Shown one piece after another: positions 8,646 through 17,267 of a stretch of DNA of 64,000 bases. The notes under the pieces were generated by a model. It had not been told where the DNA came from, ran no database searches, and worked only from the letters and a program-made list of their open reading frames with translations. This DNA is from Mucilaginibacter agri (GTDB lineage: Bacteria; Bacteroidota; Bacteroidia; Sphingobacteriales; Sphingobacteriaceae), in contig NZ_WWEO01000041.1 in assembly GCF_009928685.1 (NCBI RefSeq), forward strand, positions 496,001 to 560,000, given 5' to 3'. The translations under genes were made by a program, and so were the position numbers. The first letter of the stretch is position 1; each line of letters starts with the position of its first letter.

Positions 8646-9266
8646 TTAATGGACTAATGTTTGGAGCTGCTGCTTACGGTAAACCTTCTGCCAGTCGAAA
8701 AAGCCAAAAATGGCTATCACGAACAAAAAGAGAGTTAACAGGGCAAACAGCGGCAAATGTTTGTAAAATAAAAGCGGAATGGCGAAAAGGTTACTTACGT
8801 TAAGTATAACCCAGTTCTCTATCCGCCGGCGGGCCAGCAGCCAGGTGCCTGCCCATGCAGATGAGGTTACCCAGGCATCCATAATTGGCACGGTTGATGG
8901 CGTAAAAGTGATGAGGATCCAATAAATGGCTATCCCGCCGCCAAAGGCAATGAGCAATGTCATCAGCCACTCCTGTTTACTGGCATAGGCAACTTGCAAA
9001 GGCGGCTCGTTTTTGCGGCGGCTCCAGATAATCCAGCCGTAGACACTTACTATTACATAATAAAAGCTTAATCCGGCATCGGCAAATAAACCTGCTTTAA
9101 TAAACAGGATGATACTGATGGCAGAACCGCCTATACCCGCTGGGTAAAGCAAAATGTTATTTTTTCGCGCCAGCAAAACCTCGGCGACGCCCAATATAAC
9201 GGCAAGCCACTCTATTAAAGTGGTTTGCCGAATTTGTTCTGCCAGCAACTCAAGCCATTGATGCAT
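8646..9266 (-). CDS. pnuT: PnuC-family transporter, thiamin type (PnuT)
   Basis: The 206-residue protein is hydrophobic, with about seven membrane segments. FYYVIVSVYGWIIWSRRK (about 68-85) and RIENWVILNVSNLFAIPLL (about 147-165) match the conserved core of PnuC vitamin carriers. PnuC proteins move vitamins without phosphate groups by facilitated diffusion, and kinases trap them inside. The substrate is inferred to be thiamin because the gene lies 3 nt after a TonB receptor gene with a TPP riboswitch, a known Bacteroidota arrangement. An NMN or riboflavin role is unlikely in this setting. Confidence 0.85.
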   Translation of the reverse strand: MHQWLELLAEQIRQTTLIEWLAVILGVAEVLLARKNNILLYPAGIGGSAISIILFIKAGLFADAGLSFYYVIVSVYGWIIWSRRKNEPPLQVAYASKQEWLMTLLIAFGGGIAIYWILITFTPSTVPIMDAWVTSSAWAGTWLLARRRIENWVILNVSNLFAIPLLFYKHLPLFALLTLFLFVIAIFGFFDWQKVYRKQQLQTLVH

Positions 9267-9269
9267 GGG

Positions 9270-11705
9270 TTAGAATTTTAAGTTAAGCGATGCCAAAAAG
9301 TTTCGCGGAGCCTGTGGATAGTAATAATTGTAGTTAACAACCTGCCCACCCTCAATATCCGGATAGGTTGCGCCATTGGCCTCGTATTTGGTGCTGAATA
9401 TATTGTTAACCAACAAGGTTACCCCGAGGTTCTTAACAGATTTGATGCTGAAATTGTAGTTGAGCCTAATATTGTTTACGAAGTACGATTTCAGGTAACG
9501 GTTAACAGCATACTCGTTTTCGCCAGCAGAAGGCACTCCTGCCGGGTTTGTGTTCGAAGTATTATCCAAATATTGCTTGCTTACGTATTTGCTAATCAGG
9601 GCAATCTCACCGTTTTTAATCGGGCGGAAACTGATCTCGCTATTGCCGACAACGTTTGGCGAAAAGGCGATGTCTGTCTTCTTGTAATCGGTTTCTACAT
9701 AAGCCTCGGTGTCGTAGTTATACAGAAACTGTTTAAAGTTTTTAACCTTATTGCTGCTGAAGGCAAGATTTGCCGCCCAGCTTAATTGTTGGGTAATACG
9801 CAAACGACCATCGAGTTCTACACCCTCACGGTAGCTATCTTTTATGTTAGTACGGATGGCTGCGCCAACATCATTTAACGATCCGGTTAACACCAGCTGA
9901 TTTTTGTACAGCATGTAAAAGGCGTTGATGCCTCCGGTAAATATACCTTGGTTGGTGCGGTACCCTAATTCAAAATCTTTCAGGTTTTCAGATTTCGGGC
10001 GACTGTCTGGCGTAGAGTTGGTATAGTCGTCGCGGTTAGGCTCGTGGTTACCTACAGCAAAGGATGCGTACACGTTGTTATGATCGTTCAACTCATAAGT
10101 AATACCAGCTTTGGGATTGAAAAAGTTAAGTTGAACTGCTTGCTGAACATTGTTCAGGTTTCTGTCGAAGCCGAGGAACGAGTAATTAATATGTCGGTAT
10201 TGCAAATCGCCGTAGAGCAAAAACTTTCCTGCCTGCAATTCTGCACGGGCAAACGTGTTAAAGTCTTTCTTTTTAGCATCATCGCGCGAGTACTCATAAT
10301 CCGGACTTGCGGTTGTACTCAACTGCGTCCACTCGATGTTGTTGTAGTGCGCACCTTTGTACTCGTTATAAGCCCCGCCTAAAATAATGTTAAGCGGATT
10401 AATAGGCTGATATTTGAAGTTGTAGGTTAAACCGTAAAACTCGTTATTAAGCCACAAGCGCCTAACTAAATCTGTTTCGTCGATACTAACACCGCCTGTC
10501 ACAACCGGTGTTAAGCCATAGTCAGCTACTGCTGCGTTGTTCTTGTATTCTTCGTAATAACCATAACCTTTGGTATAGTGTAATGCGCCGCTGAAAGACA
10601 GCTTGCTGCCCAATTGCTGATCGTACAATAACTGATAATGGTTTTGGGTATAATTGTCGGTCTGATTTTTATAATAAGTGCCGCTTGAGTTAATGTAGCC
10701 CAACTCGTTATAAGTACGATTGCCTTTGGCGATGCTATCAGCCGGAACGCCGTCCCAGGCCTGGTAAGTTTGCTCCTGTCCCGAAAATACATTCACCCGC
10801 ACAATACTGTTTTTACCATAGTATGCCCCACTCAAAAAGTATGATTTCAGTTTAGAGAAGGCCCTATCGATATAACCATCAGAGTTTATGCGCGATAGCC
10901 TTCCATCAAAACTAAAATGCCCGCCTAATAAACCCGTACCTAATTGTACGGTGTTTTTAACCGTTCCGTAAGAACCGGCCGAATTGTTTAGTTCCAAATA
11001 AGCCGAATCGCGACGGGTGGTGGTTTGGATATTAATACTGGCACCAAATGCACCGGCTCCATTGGTTGATGTACCCACGCCACGTTGTACCTGTATGTTA
11101 TCTACTGACGAAGCGAAGTCGGGCAGGTCTACAAAGTAGCTACCCTGACTTTCGGAGTCGTTTAACGGAATACCATTAACCGTTACGTTGATGCGTGTGC
11201 CATCGGACCCGCGGATACGGATACCCGTATAACCCACGCCTGCACCGGCATCTGACGTGGTGACCGCCGAAGGTGTGCCACCTAAAAGCATCGGCAGATC
11301 TTGCCCCAGGTTATTTTTCTGAATGTCTTTGCGTTTTAGGTTAGTAAAGGCCGTGGGCGACTTGCTGCTTGCCCTTGTGGCGCTTACGTTAACATCTTCG
11401 GTAATAATTGCGCCGCTTGTTAGTTTAATATCGCTTGTAAGGTTGGCCGATAAATTGATCTCCTGATTTACGGAGGTATAGCCGATAAAACTTACGTGAA
11501 GAATATAGCTGCCCTTTTTAAGGCCGCCAAGTTGGTAATGCCCTGTGGCATCGGCAATAATGGTTTGTGCTTTAGAAATGCTTACGGTTGCACCCGGAAG
11601 TGTGTTGCCGGTTTGGCTATCGATAACAGTGCCTGATAGCGTGAATTGCGCCGACGCCCAAAATGGCAGCAGCAAGGCGATTGTCGCCAGAAATAAATTT
11701 TTCAA
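9270..11705 (-). CDS. TonB-dependent outer-membrane receptor, probably for thiamin
   Basis: The 811-residue protein has a signal peptide ending at ASAQ (about residue 20). A carboxypeptidase-regulatory-like beta domain spans about 22-105. The plug (about 115-230) contains GIRIRGSDGTRINVTVNG and GAGAFGASINIQT, and a long barrel ends in an aromatic C-terminus (LASLNLKF), as expected for BAM recognition. TonB receptors import scarce ligands across the outer membrane using energy from TonB-ExbBD. The TPP riboswitch in the leader and the PnuT gene 3 nt downstream point to thiamin or its phosphates as ligand. No SusD partner is present, which fits a small-molecule receptor. Confidence 0.9.
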   Translation of the reverse strand: MKNLFLATIALLLPFWASAQFTLSGTVIDSQTGNTLPGATVSISKAQTIIADATGHYQLGGLKKGSYILHVSFIGYTSVNQEINLSANLTSDIKLTSGAIITEDVNVSATRASSKSPTAFTNLKRKDIQKNNLGQDLPMLLGGTPSAVTTSDAGAGVGYTGIRIRGSDGTRINVTVNGIPLNDSESQGSYFVDLPDFASSVDNIQVQRGVGTSTNGAGAFGASINIQTTTRRDSAYLELNNSAGSYGTVKNTVQLGTGLLGGHFSFDGRLSRINSDGYIDRAFSKLKSYFLSGAYYGKNSIVRVNVFSGQEQTYQAWDGVPADSIAKGNRTYNELGYINSSGTYYKNQTDNYTQNHYQLLYDQQLGSKLSFSGALHYTKGYGYYEEYKNNAAVADYGLTPVVTGGVSIDETDLVRRLWLNNEFYGLTYNFKYQPINPLNIILGGAYNEYKGAHYNNIEWTQLSTTASPDYEYSRDDAKKKDFNTFARAELQAGKFLLYGDLQYRHINYSFLGFDRNLNNVQQAVQLNFFNPKAGITYELNDHNNVYASFAVGNHEPNRDDYTNSTPDSRPKSENLKDFELGYRTNQGIFTGGINAFYMLYKNQLVLTGSLNDVGAAIRTNIKDSYREGVELDGRLRITQQLSWAANLAFSSNKVKNFKQFLYNYDTEAYVETDYKKTDIAFSPNVVGNSEISFRPIKNGEIALISKYVSKQYLDNTSNTNPAGVPSAGENEYAVNRYLKSYFVNNIRLNYNFSIKSVKNLGVTLLVNNIFSTKYEANGATYPDIEGGQVVNYNYYYPQAPRNFLASLNLKF

Positions 11706-11736
11706 AATGTGATACTAATAACATGAGTTAAACCAT

Positions 11737-11762
11737 CTGCCCATAAGGGAGTAAACGGGCAG
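11737..11762 (-). promoter_or_regulatory. Hairpin between TPP aptamer and receptor gene
   Basis: Arms CTGCCC (11737-11742) and GGGCAG (11757-11762) pair between the aptamer and the start codon at 11705. There is no U-run after it on the minus strand, so it is less likely to be a plain terminator. It may be part of the expression platform. Confidence 0.4.
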
Positions 11763-11775
11763 TACACTTAACTTT

Positions 11776-11982
11776 TTACCTCATCCCTACGCCGGCATTA
11801 CCCGGATCAGGTGCAGGAGGAAGTTCTTAATTGCTGGTTCATGGTTCATAGCCGGAAACGACTCGGAACTCAAAACTCAGTACTTAAAACTTCTCTCCAT
11901 GGGTATGATCTCAGCCTGTCTTTCAGTTTGGTAAACAATCTGCAGTTTGTTTGCAACCAAAGCAAGGCACCCCTTAAGAATT
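11776..11982 (-). ncRNA. TPP riboswitch (thi-box) with extended P2 and P3 arms
   Basis: On the minus strand the conserved parts appear in order: GGGGTGCC near 11974-11967, GGCTGAGA with CTGAGA at 11914-11909, ATACCC at 11906-11901, then CACCTGATCCGGGTAATG and CCGGCGTAGGGATGAGG at about 11812-11778. These match the thiamin-diphosphate aptamer. The P3 arm is long: 11889-11899 pairs with 11817-11826, and about 60 nt lie beyond that stem. The P2-side loop is also longer than usual. It should shut off the TonB receptor, PnuT and flavoprotein genes when thiamin diphosphate is plentiful. Confidence 0.95.
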
Positions 11983-12043
11983 ATACGGCAAATATAGTAT
12001 TTGATTTGGAATATGAGGAATTGGGGAAAACGGATTAATGGGG

Positions 12044-12110
12044 CTGTCATGTTGAGGCACTCGAAGCATGGCGCGGGTGGCTTATCCTTCGACGGAGCTC
12101 AGCATGACAG
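12044..12110. repeat. Inverted-end intergenic repeat of the TGTCAT family
   Basis: The ends CTGTCATGTTGAG and CTCAGCATGACAG are imperfect inverted repeats and enclose TTCGA-containing arms. Related sequences occur at 12998, 16996, 41256 and 62476. Confidence 0.65.
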
Positions 12111-12132
12111 CGCTCGAAAATAATCATCTCGT

Positions 12133-12735
12133 TTAATCGCGTTTCCAGCCGTCTGCTGTTTTTGTATAAAAAAAAGTTCTTTCCCTGCCAGTGCCGCACC
12201 AATCCCCATTTTCAATGTATTCGCGTATAAACAATTTATTTGTATGTGGATTATATTGAGGATACGATATGCACATATAACCCCAACCGTACTTTTTGTG
12301 CCATTTGGAAAGATTCGAGATCGAATGTCGATCTAAATTCTCTATACCTGCAACTATTTGAGTATTTATCAAATGTTTGCTATTCCATCTATAAGAGCTG
12401 TCATAAAAATTTGGTGACGGCGGGTAAAGTTCAATACTCTGTTTTTTAGCTTGGTATTCTTTGGTTAAACGAATGCTATCTCTTTCAAATATTTCTTTAA
12501 AATCACCTCCCATTAATGGGGTTATAGAAATTTTGCGCCCGGTAGGTATGGTATCTAATCGCGGCAAATAATATTTGTTGATAAATGAGTAAGCTTCCGT
12601 GCTATCCAATGGCCTGAAATCGGTCATAATCCGAAGTTTTGCCAAGGTATCGTTTAATTTTTGTGCAGCGTGGTCACTTTTCGAATGGCAGCCGGTAAGC
12701 ACTATTATTAGTAGCAGGAATAATTTGCGCATCAT
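12133..12735 (-). CDS. Hypothetical lipoprotein
   Basis: The 200-residue protein has a hydrophobic N-terminus with lipobox LTGC (Cys at residue 16). The mature part is rich in charged and aromatic residues, and near the end has YGWGYMCISYPQYNP and GDWCGTGRERTFFYTK. I do not recognise a domain. A tandem ATG opens the frame, and either could be used. It is a single gene flanked on both sides by repeat-rich spacers. Confidence 0.65.
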   Translation of the reverse strand: MMRKLFLLLIIVLTGCHSKSDHAAQKLNDTLAKLRIMTDFRPLDSTEAYSFINKYYLPRLDTIPTGRKISITPLMGGDFKEIFERDSIRLTKEYQAKKQSIELYPPSPNFYDSSYRWNSKHLINTQIVAGIENLDRHSISNLSKWHKKYGWGYMCISYPQYNPHTNKLFIREYIENGDWCGTGRERTFFYTKTADGWKRD

Positions 12736-13179
12736 TTATTTTCATTTTCTAAGCTAAGTAGTTTATCGAAATTTTATAAGTTTTATAAAGAATTTCTCGC
12801 GTTAGTGGTAATAGCGGATATCGGCCCGTGACTAATGCCCGTGCAGTATGAGCGGATAGCCCGACCGAAGGCAACGCCTATATTTGATGAGTGAAAGAGT
12901 GATTATGAGTGAGACAGAGACCTGAACTTAAAACATTCTGTTAATTCTTACATTCTGAAGATTCTGGTTCAAGACCGGACGCAGTTGGCCAACCTCTATG
13001 CTTCGACGGAGCTCAGCATGACAACACACAATAAATTATCGCAAAAGATCTCTCACTATCGTTCGAGATGACAAATATGAAAGTGGAAAATATTCCGTTT
13101 TCGGAAAAAAATCCGATACTATTTTCCATAATTCCGCACATTTTCTACACTTTTGCAGACTTTGACAATTTAAGAAGCT
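12736..13179. other. Repeat-rich spacer ahead of aspS
   Basis: No gene is supported. The stretch holds degenerate repeat pieces, including segments at 12998-13025 and 13043-13074 related to the TGTCAT family, and AT-rich DNA with CACTTTTG near 13147, which resembles a Bacteroidota -7 box for aspS. Confidence 0.5.
12998..13074. repeat. Degenerate TGTCAT-family repeat pieces
   Basis: The half-elements TTCGACGGAGCTCAGCATG and ATCGTTCGAGATGACA resemble the right arms of the other copies. The left ends are eroded. Confidence 0.5.
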
Positions 13180-14925
13180 ATGCTCAGAACACACACTTGC
13201 GGCGAATTAAACATCAGTAACTTAGGTGAAACAGTAACCTTAACCGGATGGGTTCAGAAATCGCGCGATTTAGGCGGTACAACTTTCGTTGATATCCGCG
13301 ATCGTTATGGTTTAACGCAATTAGTTTTTAATACAGATACCGATGCTGCACTGCGCGAGCAGGGCCGCGGGCTTGGTCGCGAGTTTGTGATCAAGGTTAC
13401 CGGTAAGGTGTTAGAACGCTCTAACAAAAACACAAAGATCCCTACCGGCGAAATTGAAATCGCTGTTGAGGGTATCGAAATATTAAACGAGGCTAAAATT
13501 CCTCCATTCCTGATTGAGGATGATACCGACGGCGGCGAAGAACTGCGTGCTAAATATCGCTATTTGGATTTACGCCGTGCGCCTATCCGCAACAACCTCA
13601 TCCTGCGTCATAAAATGGCACAGGAAGTTCGCCGTTATTTAAGCGATCTGGACTTTATTGAGGTGGAAACCCCGGTATTAATTAAGTCGACCCCGGAAGG
13701 TGCGCGCGACTTTGTAGTGCCAAGCCGCATGAACCCGGGCGAGTTTTATGCCCTGCCGCAATCGCCGCAAACATTTAAGCAATTGCTGATGGTAAGCGGT
13801 TTCGACCGTTATTTCCAAATTGTGAAATGTTTCCGTGACGAAGATTTACGTGCCGACCGTCAGCCTGAATTTACCCAGATTGATTGTGAGCTTTCTTTCG
13901 TAACCCAGGAAGATATTCTGAATATATTTGAAGGCCTTACTCGTCACCTGTTCAATAAGGTGAAAGGTATTGAACTAAACGAGTTCCCGCGCATGTATTA
14001 TGCCGATGCCATGCGTTTATATGGATCAGACAAACCAGACCGCAGATTCGGGATGGAGTTTGTAGAAATGAACGATCTGGTAAAGGGCAAAGATTTCAGC
14101 GTATTTGATAATGCCGAACTGGTGGTTGGTATCAACGCCAAAGGTGCTGCGGGTTATACCCGTAAGCAATTAGATGAGCTGACCGAGTGGTTAAAACGCC
14201 CTCAAATTGGTGCTACTGGCTTAATATACATGCGTTACAATACCGATGGCACATTAAAGTCATCAGTGGATAAATTCTTTAACGAAGACGACCTGACTAA
14301 CTGGGCTGCTGCTTTCGGTGCAGAGCAAGGCGACTTAATTTTAATTCTTGCCGGTAATACCGATAAAGTACGTAAGCAAATGAACGAGCTGCGCCTGGAA
14401 ATGGGTACGCGTTTAGGTTTGCGGGATAAAAATACTTTCGCACCGCTTTGGGTTATCGATTTCCCGCTGTTGGAGTTTGATGAAGAAAGCGGCCGTTACC
14501 ATGCCATGCACCATCCGTTCACTTCGCCTAAGCCAGAGGATATTGCCCTGCTGGATACTAACCCGGGCGAAGTACGCGCCAATGCTTATGATTTAGTAAT
14601 TAACGGTACAGAAATTGGTGGTGGATCTATCCGTATCCACAATAAAGATCTGCAAGGCTTAATGTTTAAACACTTAGGCTTTAGCAAGGAAGAAGCGCAA
14701 AAGCAATTCGGCTTCCTGATGGATGCCTTTGAATATGGTGCACCTCCGCATGGTGGTATTGCTTTTGGTTTCGACAGGCTGGCTTCCATCTTCGCCGGAC
14801 TGGATTCTATCCGCGATGTGATTGCCTTCCCTAAAAATAACTCGGGCCGCGATGTAATGATAGATTCACCATCAACCATTGCAGATGCCCAAATGACCGA
14901 ATTGAAAATTAAGACTACTGTTTAA
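13180..14925 (+). CDS. aspS: Aspartate-tRNA ligase
   Basis: The 581-residue length is typical of bacterial AspRS. The N-terminal OB-fold anticodon domain (about 1-105) contains [23 protein letters not shown]. Class II motif 2 is [18 protein letters not shown] (about 218-235), an insertion (GAD) domain lies near 280-410, and motif 3 GIAFGFDRL is near the C-terminus. The enzyme charges tRNA-Asp in the cytoplasm. It is a single-gene unit: a repeat-rich spacer lies upstream and a clear terminator downstream. Confidence 0.98.
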   Translation: MLRTHTCGELNISNLGETVTLTGWVQKSRDLGGTTFVDIRDRYGLTQLVFNTDTDAALREQGRGLGREFVIKVTGKVLERSNKNTKIPTGEIEIAVEGIEILNEAKIPPFLIEDDTDGGEELRAKYRYLDLRRAPIRNNLILRHKMAQEVRRYLSDLDFIEVETPVLIKSTPEGARDFVVPSRMNPGEFYALPQSPQTFKQLLMVSGFDRYFQIVKCFRDEDLRADRQPEFTQIDCELSFVTQEDILNIFEGLTRHLFNKVKGIELNEFPRMYYADAMRLYGSDKPDRRFGMEFVEMNDLVKGKDFSVFDNAELVVGINAKGAAGYTRKQLDELTEWLKRPQIGATGLIYMRYNTDGTLKSSVDKFFNEDDLTNWAAAFGAEQGDLILILAGNTDKVRKQMNELRLEMGTRLGLRDKNTFAPLWVIDFPLLEFDEESGRYHAMHHPFTSPKPEDIALLDTNPGEVRANAYDLVINGTEIGGGSIRIHNKDLQGLMFKHLGFSKEEAQKQFGFLMDAFEYGAPPHGGIAFGFDRLASIFAGLDSIRDVIAFPKNNSGRDVMIDSPSTIADAQMTELKIKTTV

Positions 14926-14950
14926 TAGTCCGAAATAAAGCACGCCTGAA

Positions 14951-14989
14951 AGTCCGGAAGAAATATTTTTTCTCTTTCGGACTTTTTAT
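14951..14989 (+). terminator. Rho-independent terminator of aspS
   Basis: The arms AGTCCGGAAGA and TCTTTCGGACT form a hairpin followed by TTTTTATTT. Confidence 0.85.
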
Positions 14990-15086
14990 TTAAATCCAGC
15001 GTTACAATTCACGGTAAACAAACGTACAGACACAAAAACAAAATCCCGGACTCTCGGTCTTTCCGACTTCCGGACTCAAAACACAC

Positions 15087-15557
15087 ATGAAAAAATATCT
15101 ATTCCTACTTTTAACAGCCGTAGTTGGCCTGGCATCGTGCAGCAAAAAAGACGATTCGACAACATCTACTTATGATGCCACTGCCCAGGCAGCTAAAGAC
15201 GACGCCACCATTCAGGCCTTTATTAAAACTAACAACATTACCGCAGTGAAAGACCCGTCAGGCGTTTACTACCAGGTGGTAATTGCAGGAGATGGCGCCT
15301 ACCCAACCGCTACTTCAACTGTAACCGTTAACTACAAAGGCTACCTGCTCGATGGTACTTTGTTCGATTCGGGCAGCAGCTCTACCTTCTCGTTAACCAG
15401 CGTTATTGCAGGCTGGCAGTACGGTATTCCGCATATTAACAAAGGCGGCCGTATCAGGCTGCTTATCCCTAGCACGCTTGCTTACAAAAATACCGCATCG
15501 GGTAAAATACCTGCAAACTCGGTGTTAGACTTTACGGTAGATCTGATCAAGTTTTAA
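15087..15557 (+). CDS. FKBP-type peptidyl-prolyl isomerase lipoprotein
   Basis: The 156-residue protein has lipobox LASC (Cys at about residue 19), then a Ser/Asp/Thr-rich linker. The C-terminal 100 residues form an FKBP domain: VNYKGYLLDGTLFDS, VIAGWQYGIPHINKGGRIRLLIP and IPANSVLDFTVDLIKF. FKBPs speed proline isomerisation during folding, and the lipid anchor places this one in the periplasm or at the outer membrane. Short Bacteroidota FKBP lipoproteins of this type are common. It follows aspS but is separated by a terminator. Confidence 0.92.
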   Translation: MKKYLFLLLTAVVGLASCSKKDDSTTSTYDATAQAAKDDATIQAFIKTNNITAVKDPSGVYYQVVIAGDGAYPTATSTVTVNYKGYLLDGTLFDSGSSSTFSLTSVIAGWQYGIPHINKGGRIRLLIPSTLAYKNTASGKIPANSVLDFTVDLIKF

Positions 15558-15576
15558 CTCAACTATATAATATGTC

Positions 15577-15603
15577 AAAAGCGGCCCTAAAAGCCGCTTT
15601 TGC
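15577..15603 (+). terminator. Terminator of the FKBP gene
   Basis: The arms AAAAGCGGC (15577-15585) and GCCGCTTTT (15593-15601) are perfect and run into a T-rich tail. Confidence 0.8.
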
Positions 15604-15672
15604 TGTTTAACGCCCCTGCATCGTATCAGTATTTTCATTATCTTACGGTCTCAACTAACTTACTGAAGCATA

Positions 15673-16980
15673 ATGAAAAAACTTTACCCCTTAGTATTCT
15701 CATTTTTATCCTTAAGCGCTTTTGCGCAAACCCCGGCTAGGCACGCTACCGTAAGCAAAAAGGCCGATGCCCTGGAGCAAAAGGTAATTGCCTGGCGCCG
15801 CGACTTTCATGAGCACCCCGAACTGGGTAACCACGAGGTGCGCACGGCAGATATTGTAGCAAAGCACCTTCAATCTTTAGGGATCGAAGTTAAAACAGGC
15901 GTAGCGCATACCGGCGTAGTGGGTGTGCTTAGGGGCGGCAAGCCCGGTCCGGTTGTAGCGTTGCGTGCCGATATGGATGGTTTGCCGGTTACCGAGCGGG
16001 TAAATATCCCCTTCGCCTCTAAAGTAAAAACCATGTATAATGGCAACGAGGTGGGCGTAATGGCGGCCTGTGGGCACGACTCGCACGTGGCGATATTAAT
16101 GGGTGTTGCCGAGATATTGGCATCTATGAAGAACGACCTGCACGGTACAGTAAAATTCATATTTCAACCTGCTGAAGAAGGGCCGCCTGCCGGTGAAGAA
16201 GGTGGTGCTGAACTAATGGTAAAAGAAGGTGTATTGGAAAATCCAAAGGTCGACGTGATTTTTGGCCTGCATATCAACTCACAAACCGAAGTTGGCAAAA
16301 TAGGCTATCGCCCGGGTGGCACAATGGCTGCGGTTAATGATATGCAGATTGTGGTTAAAGGGCGCTCGTCGCACGGTGCATACCCTTGGAGCAGTATCGA
16401 CCCGATTGTGGTTTCGGCACAAATTATTAATAACCTGCAAACCATTGTAAGCCGCAACCTGGATGTTACCCAAAACGGAGGCGTGGTAACTATAGGTGCT
16501 ATTAATGGCGGCAATAGATCTAACATTATCCCCGAAAAGGTAGAAATGCTGGGCACCCTGCGTGCACTAAGCGCTGCTGACGAAAAAATGCTGATAGAAC
16601 GCGTTAAAACCATAGCCACCAAAACCGCTGAAGCAAACGGCGCAACTGCCGAGGTTAAAATTCCGTACAGCAATCATTACCCAGTAACTTATAATGATCC
16701 AAAGCTTACCGCCCAGATGCTGCCTACACTGCAATCTGTTGCGGGTGCCGATAACGTGCTGTTACGCCAGGCGGTAACCGGTGCGGAGGATTTTAGCTTT
16801 TACCAGCAAAAAGTACCCGGACTGTTCTTCTTCTTAGGCGGCATGCCCAAAGGCGGCGACCCGATGAAAGCGCCACCGCACCACACCCCCGATTTTTATA
16901 TTGATGAGAGCGGATTTACATTGGGTGTGAAAGCATTATGCGATTTGACGCTGGATTATATGGGTGGGAAGGGTAAATAA
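15673..16980 (+). CDS. M20 family metallopeptidase/amidohydrolase, secreted
   Basis: The 435-residue protein has a signal peptide ending at AFAQ (residue 19). The M20D signature is complete: ALRADMDGLPV, CGHDSHVAILMG with metal ligands, FQPAEEGPPAGEEGG, FGLHI and a terminal TGAEDFSFY. GRSSHGAYPW marks the dimerisation domain. Members cleave N-acyl amino acids, hippurate-like amides or indole-acetyl conjugates. The substrate cannot be read from sequence. The signal peptide indicates periplasmic action. Confidence 0.92.
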   Translation: MKKLYPLVFSFLSLSAFAQTPARHATVSKKADALEQKVIAWRRDFHEHPELGNHEVRTADIVAKHLQSLGIEVKTGVAHTGVVGVLRGGKPGPVVALRADMDGLPVTERVNIPFASKVKTMYNGNEVGVMAACGHDSHVAILMGVAEILASMKNDLHGTVKFIFQPAEEGPPAGEEGGAELMVKEGVLENPKVDVIFGLHINSQTEVGKIGYRPGGTMAAVNDMQIVVKGRSSHGAYPWSSIDPIVVSAQIINNLQTIVSRNLDVTQNGGVVTIGAINGGNRSNIIPEKVEMLGTLRALSAADEKMLIERVKTIATKTAEANGATAEVKIPYSNHYPVTYNDPKLTAQMLPTLQSVAGADNVLLRQAVTGAEDFSFYQQKVPGLFFFLGGMPKGGDPMKAPPHHTPDFYIDESGFTLGVKALCDLTLDYMGGKGK

Positions 16981-16995
16981 CGACTCTCTCTATTT

Positions 16996-17083
16996 TGTCA
17001 TTCTGAACGATAGTGAAGCATCTTCTTCGCAATGCTAGTCCGGCTTACATGGCGAAGAAGATTCCTCGTACCTCGGAATGACA
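16996..17083. repeat. TGTCATTC-type inverted repeat
   Basis: TGTCATTCTGAACGATAGTG at the left end and CTCGGAATGACA at the right end are imperfect inverted repeats. The inner arms CTTCTTCGC and GCGAAGAAG pair as well. The rest of the spacer to 17267 shows nothing else. Confidence 0.75.
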
Positions 17084-17267
17084 TTTTTTGAAATCATTAT
17101 ATTTTTAAAGTTTACTCTGTGCTATTCGAAGTCTCCGGGCTTCGAACTACTTTGCCGATAGTCTTCAGGCTATATTTACAGCTGTCCGGCGTTGTAACGC
17201 TGAGTATGGCGGGAGGAAACGGACGGACGAAGGAGATATTGCCAAGTTACCCCATCAACAAGTCAAC

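Noticed and set aside
11811..12038. 75-codon plus-strand frame
   Set aside because: It lies across the minus-strand TPP riboswitch and its extended arm.
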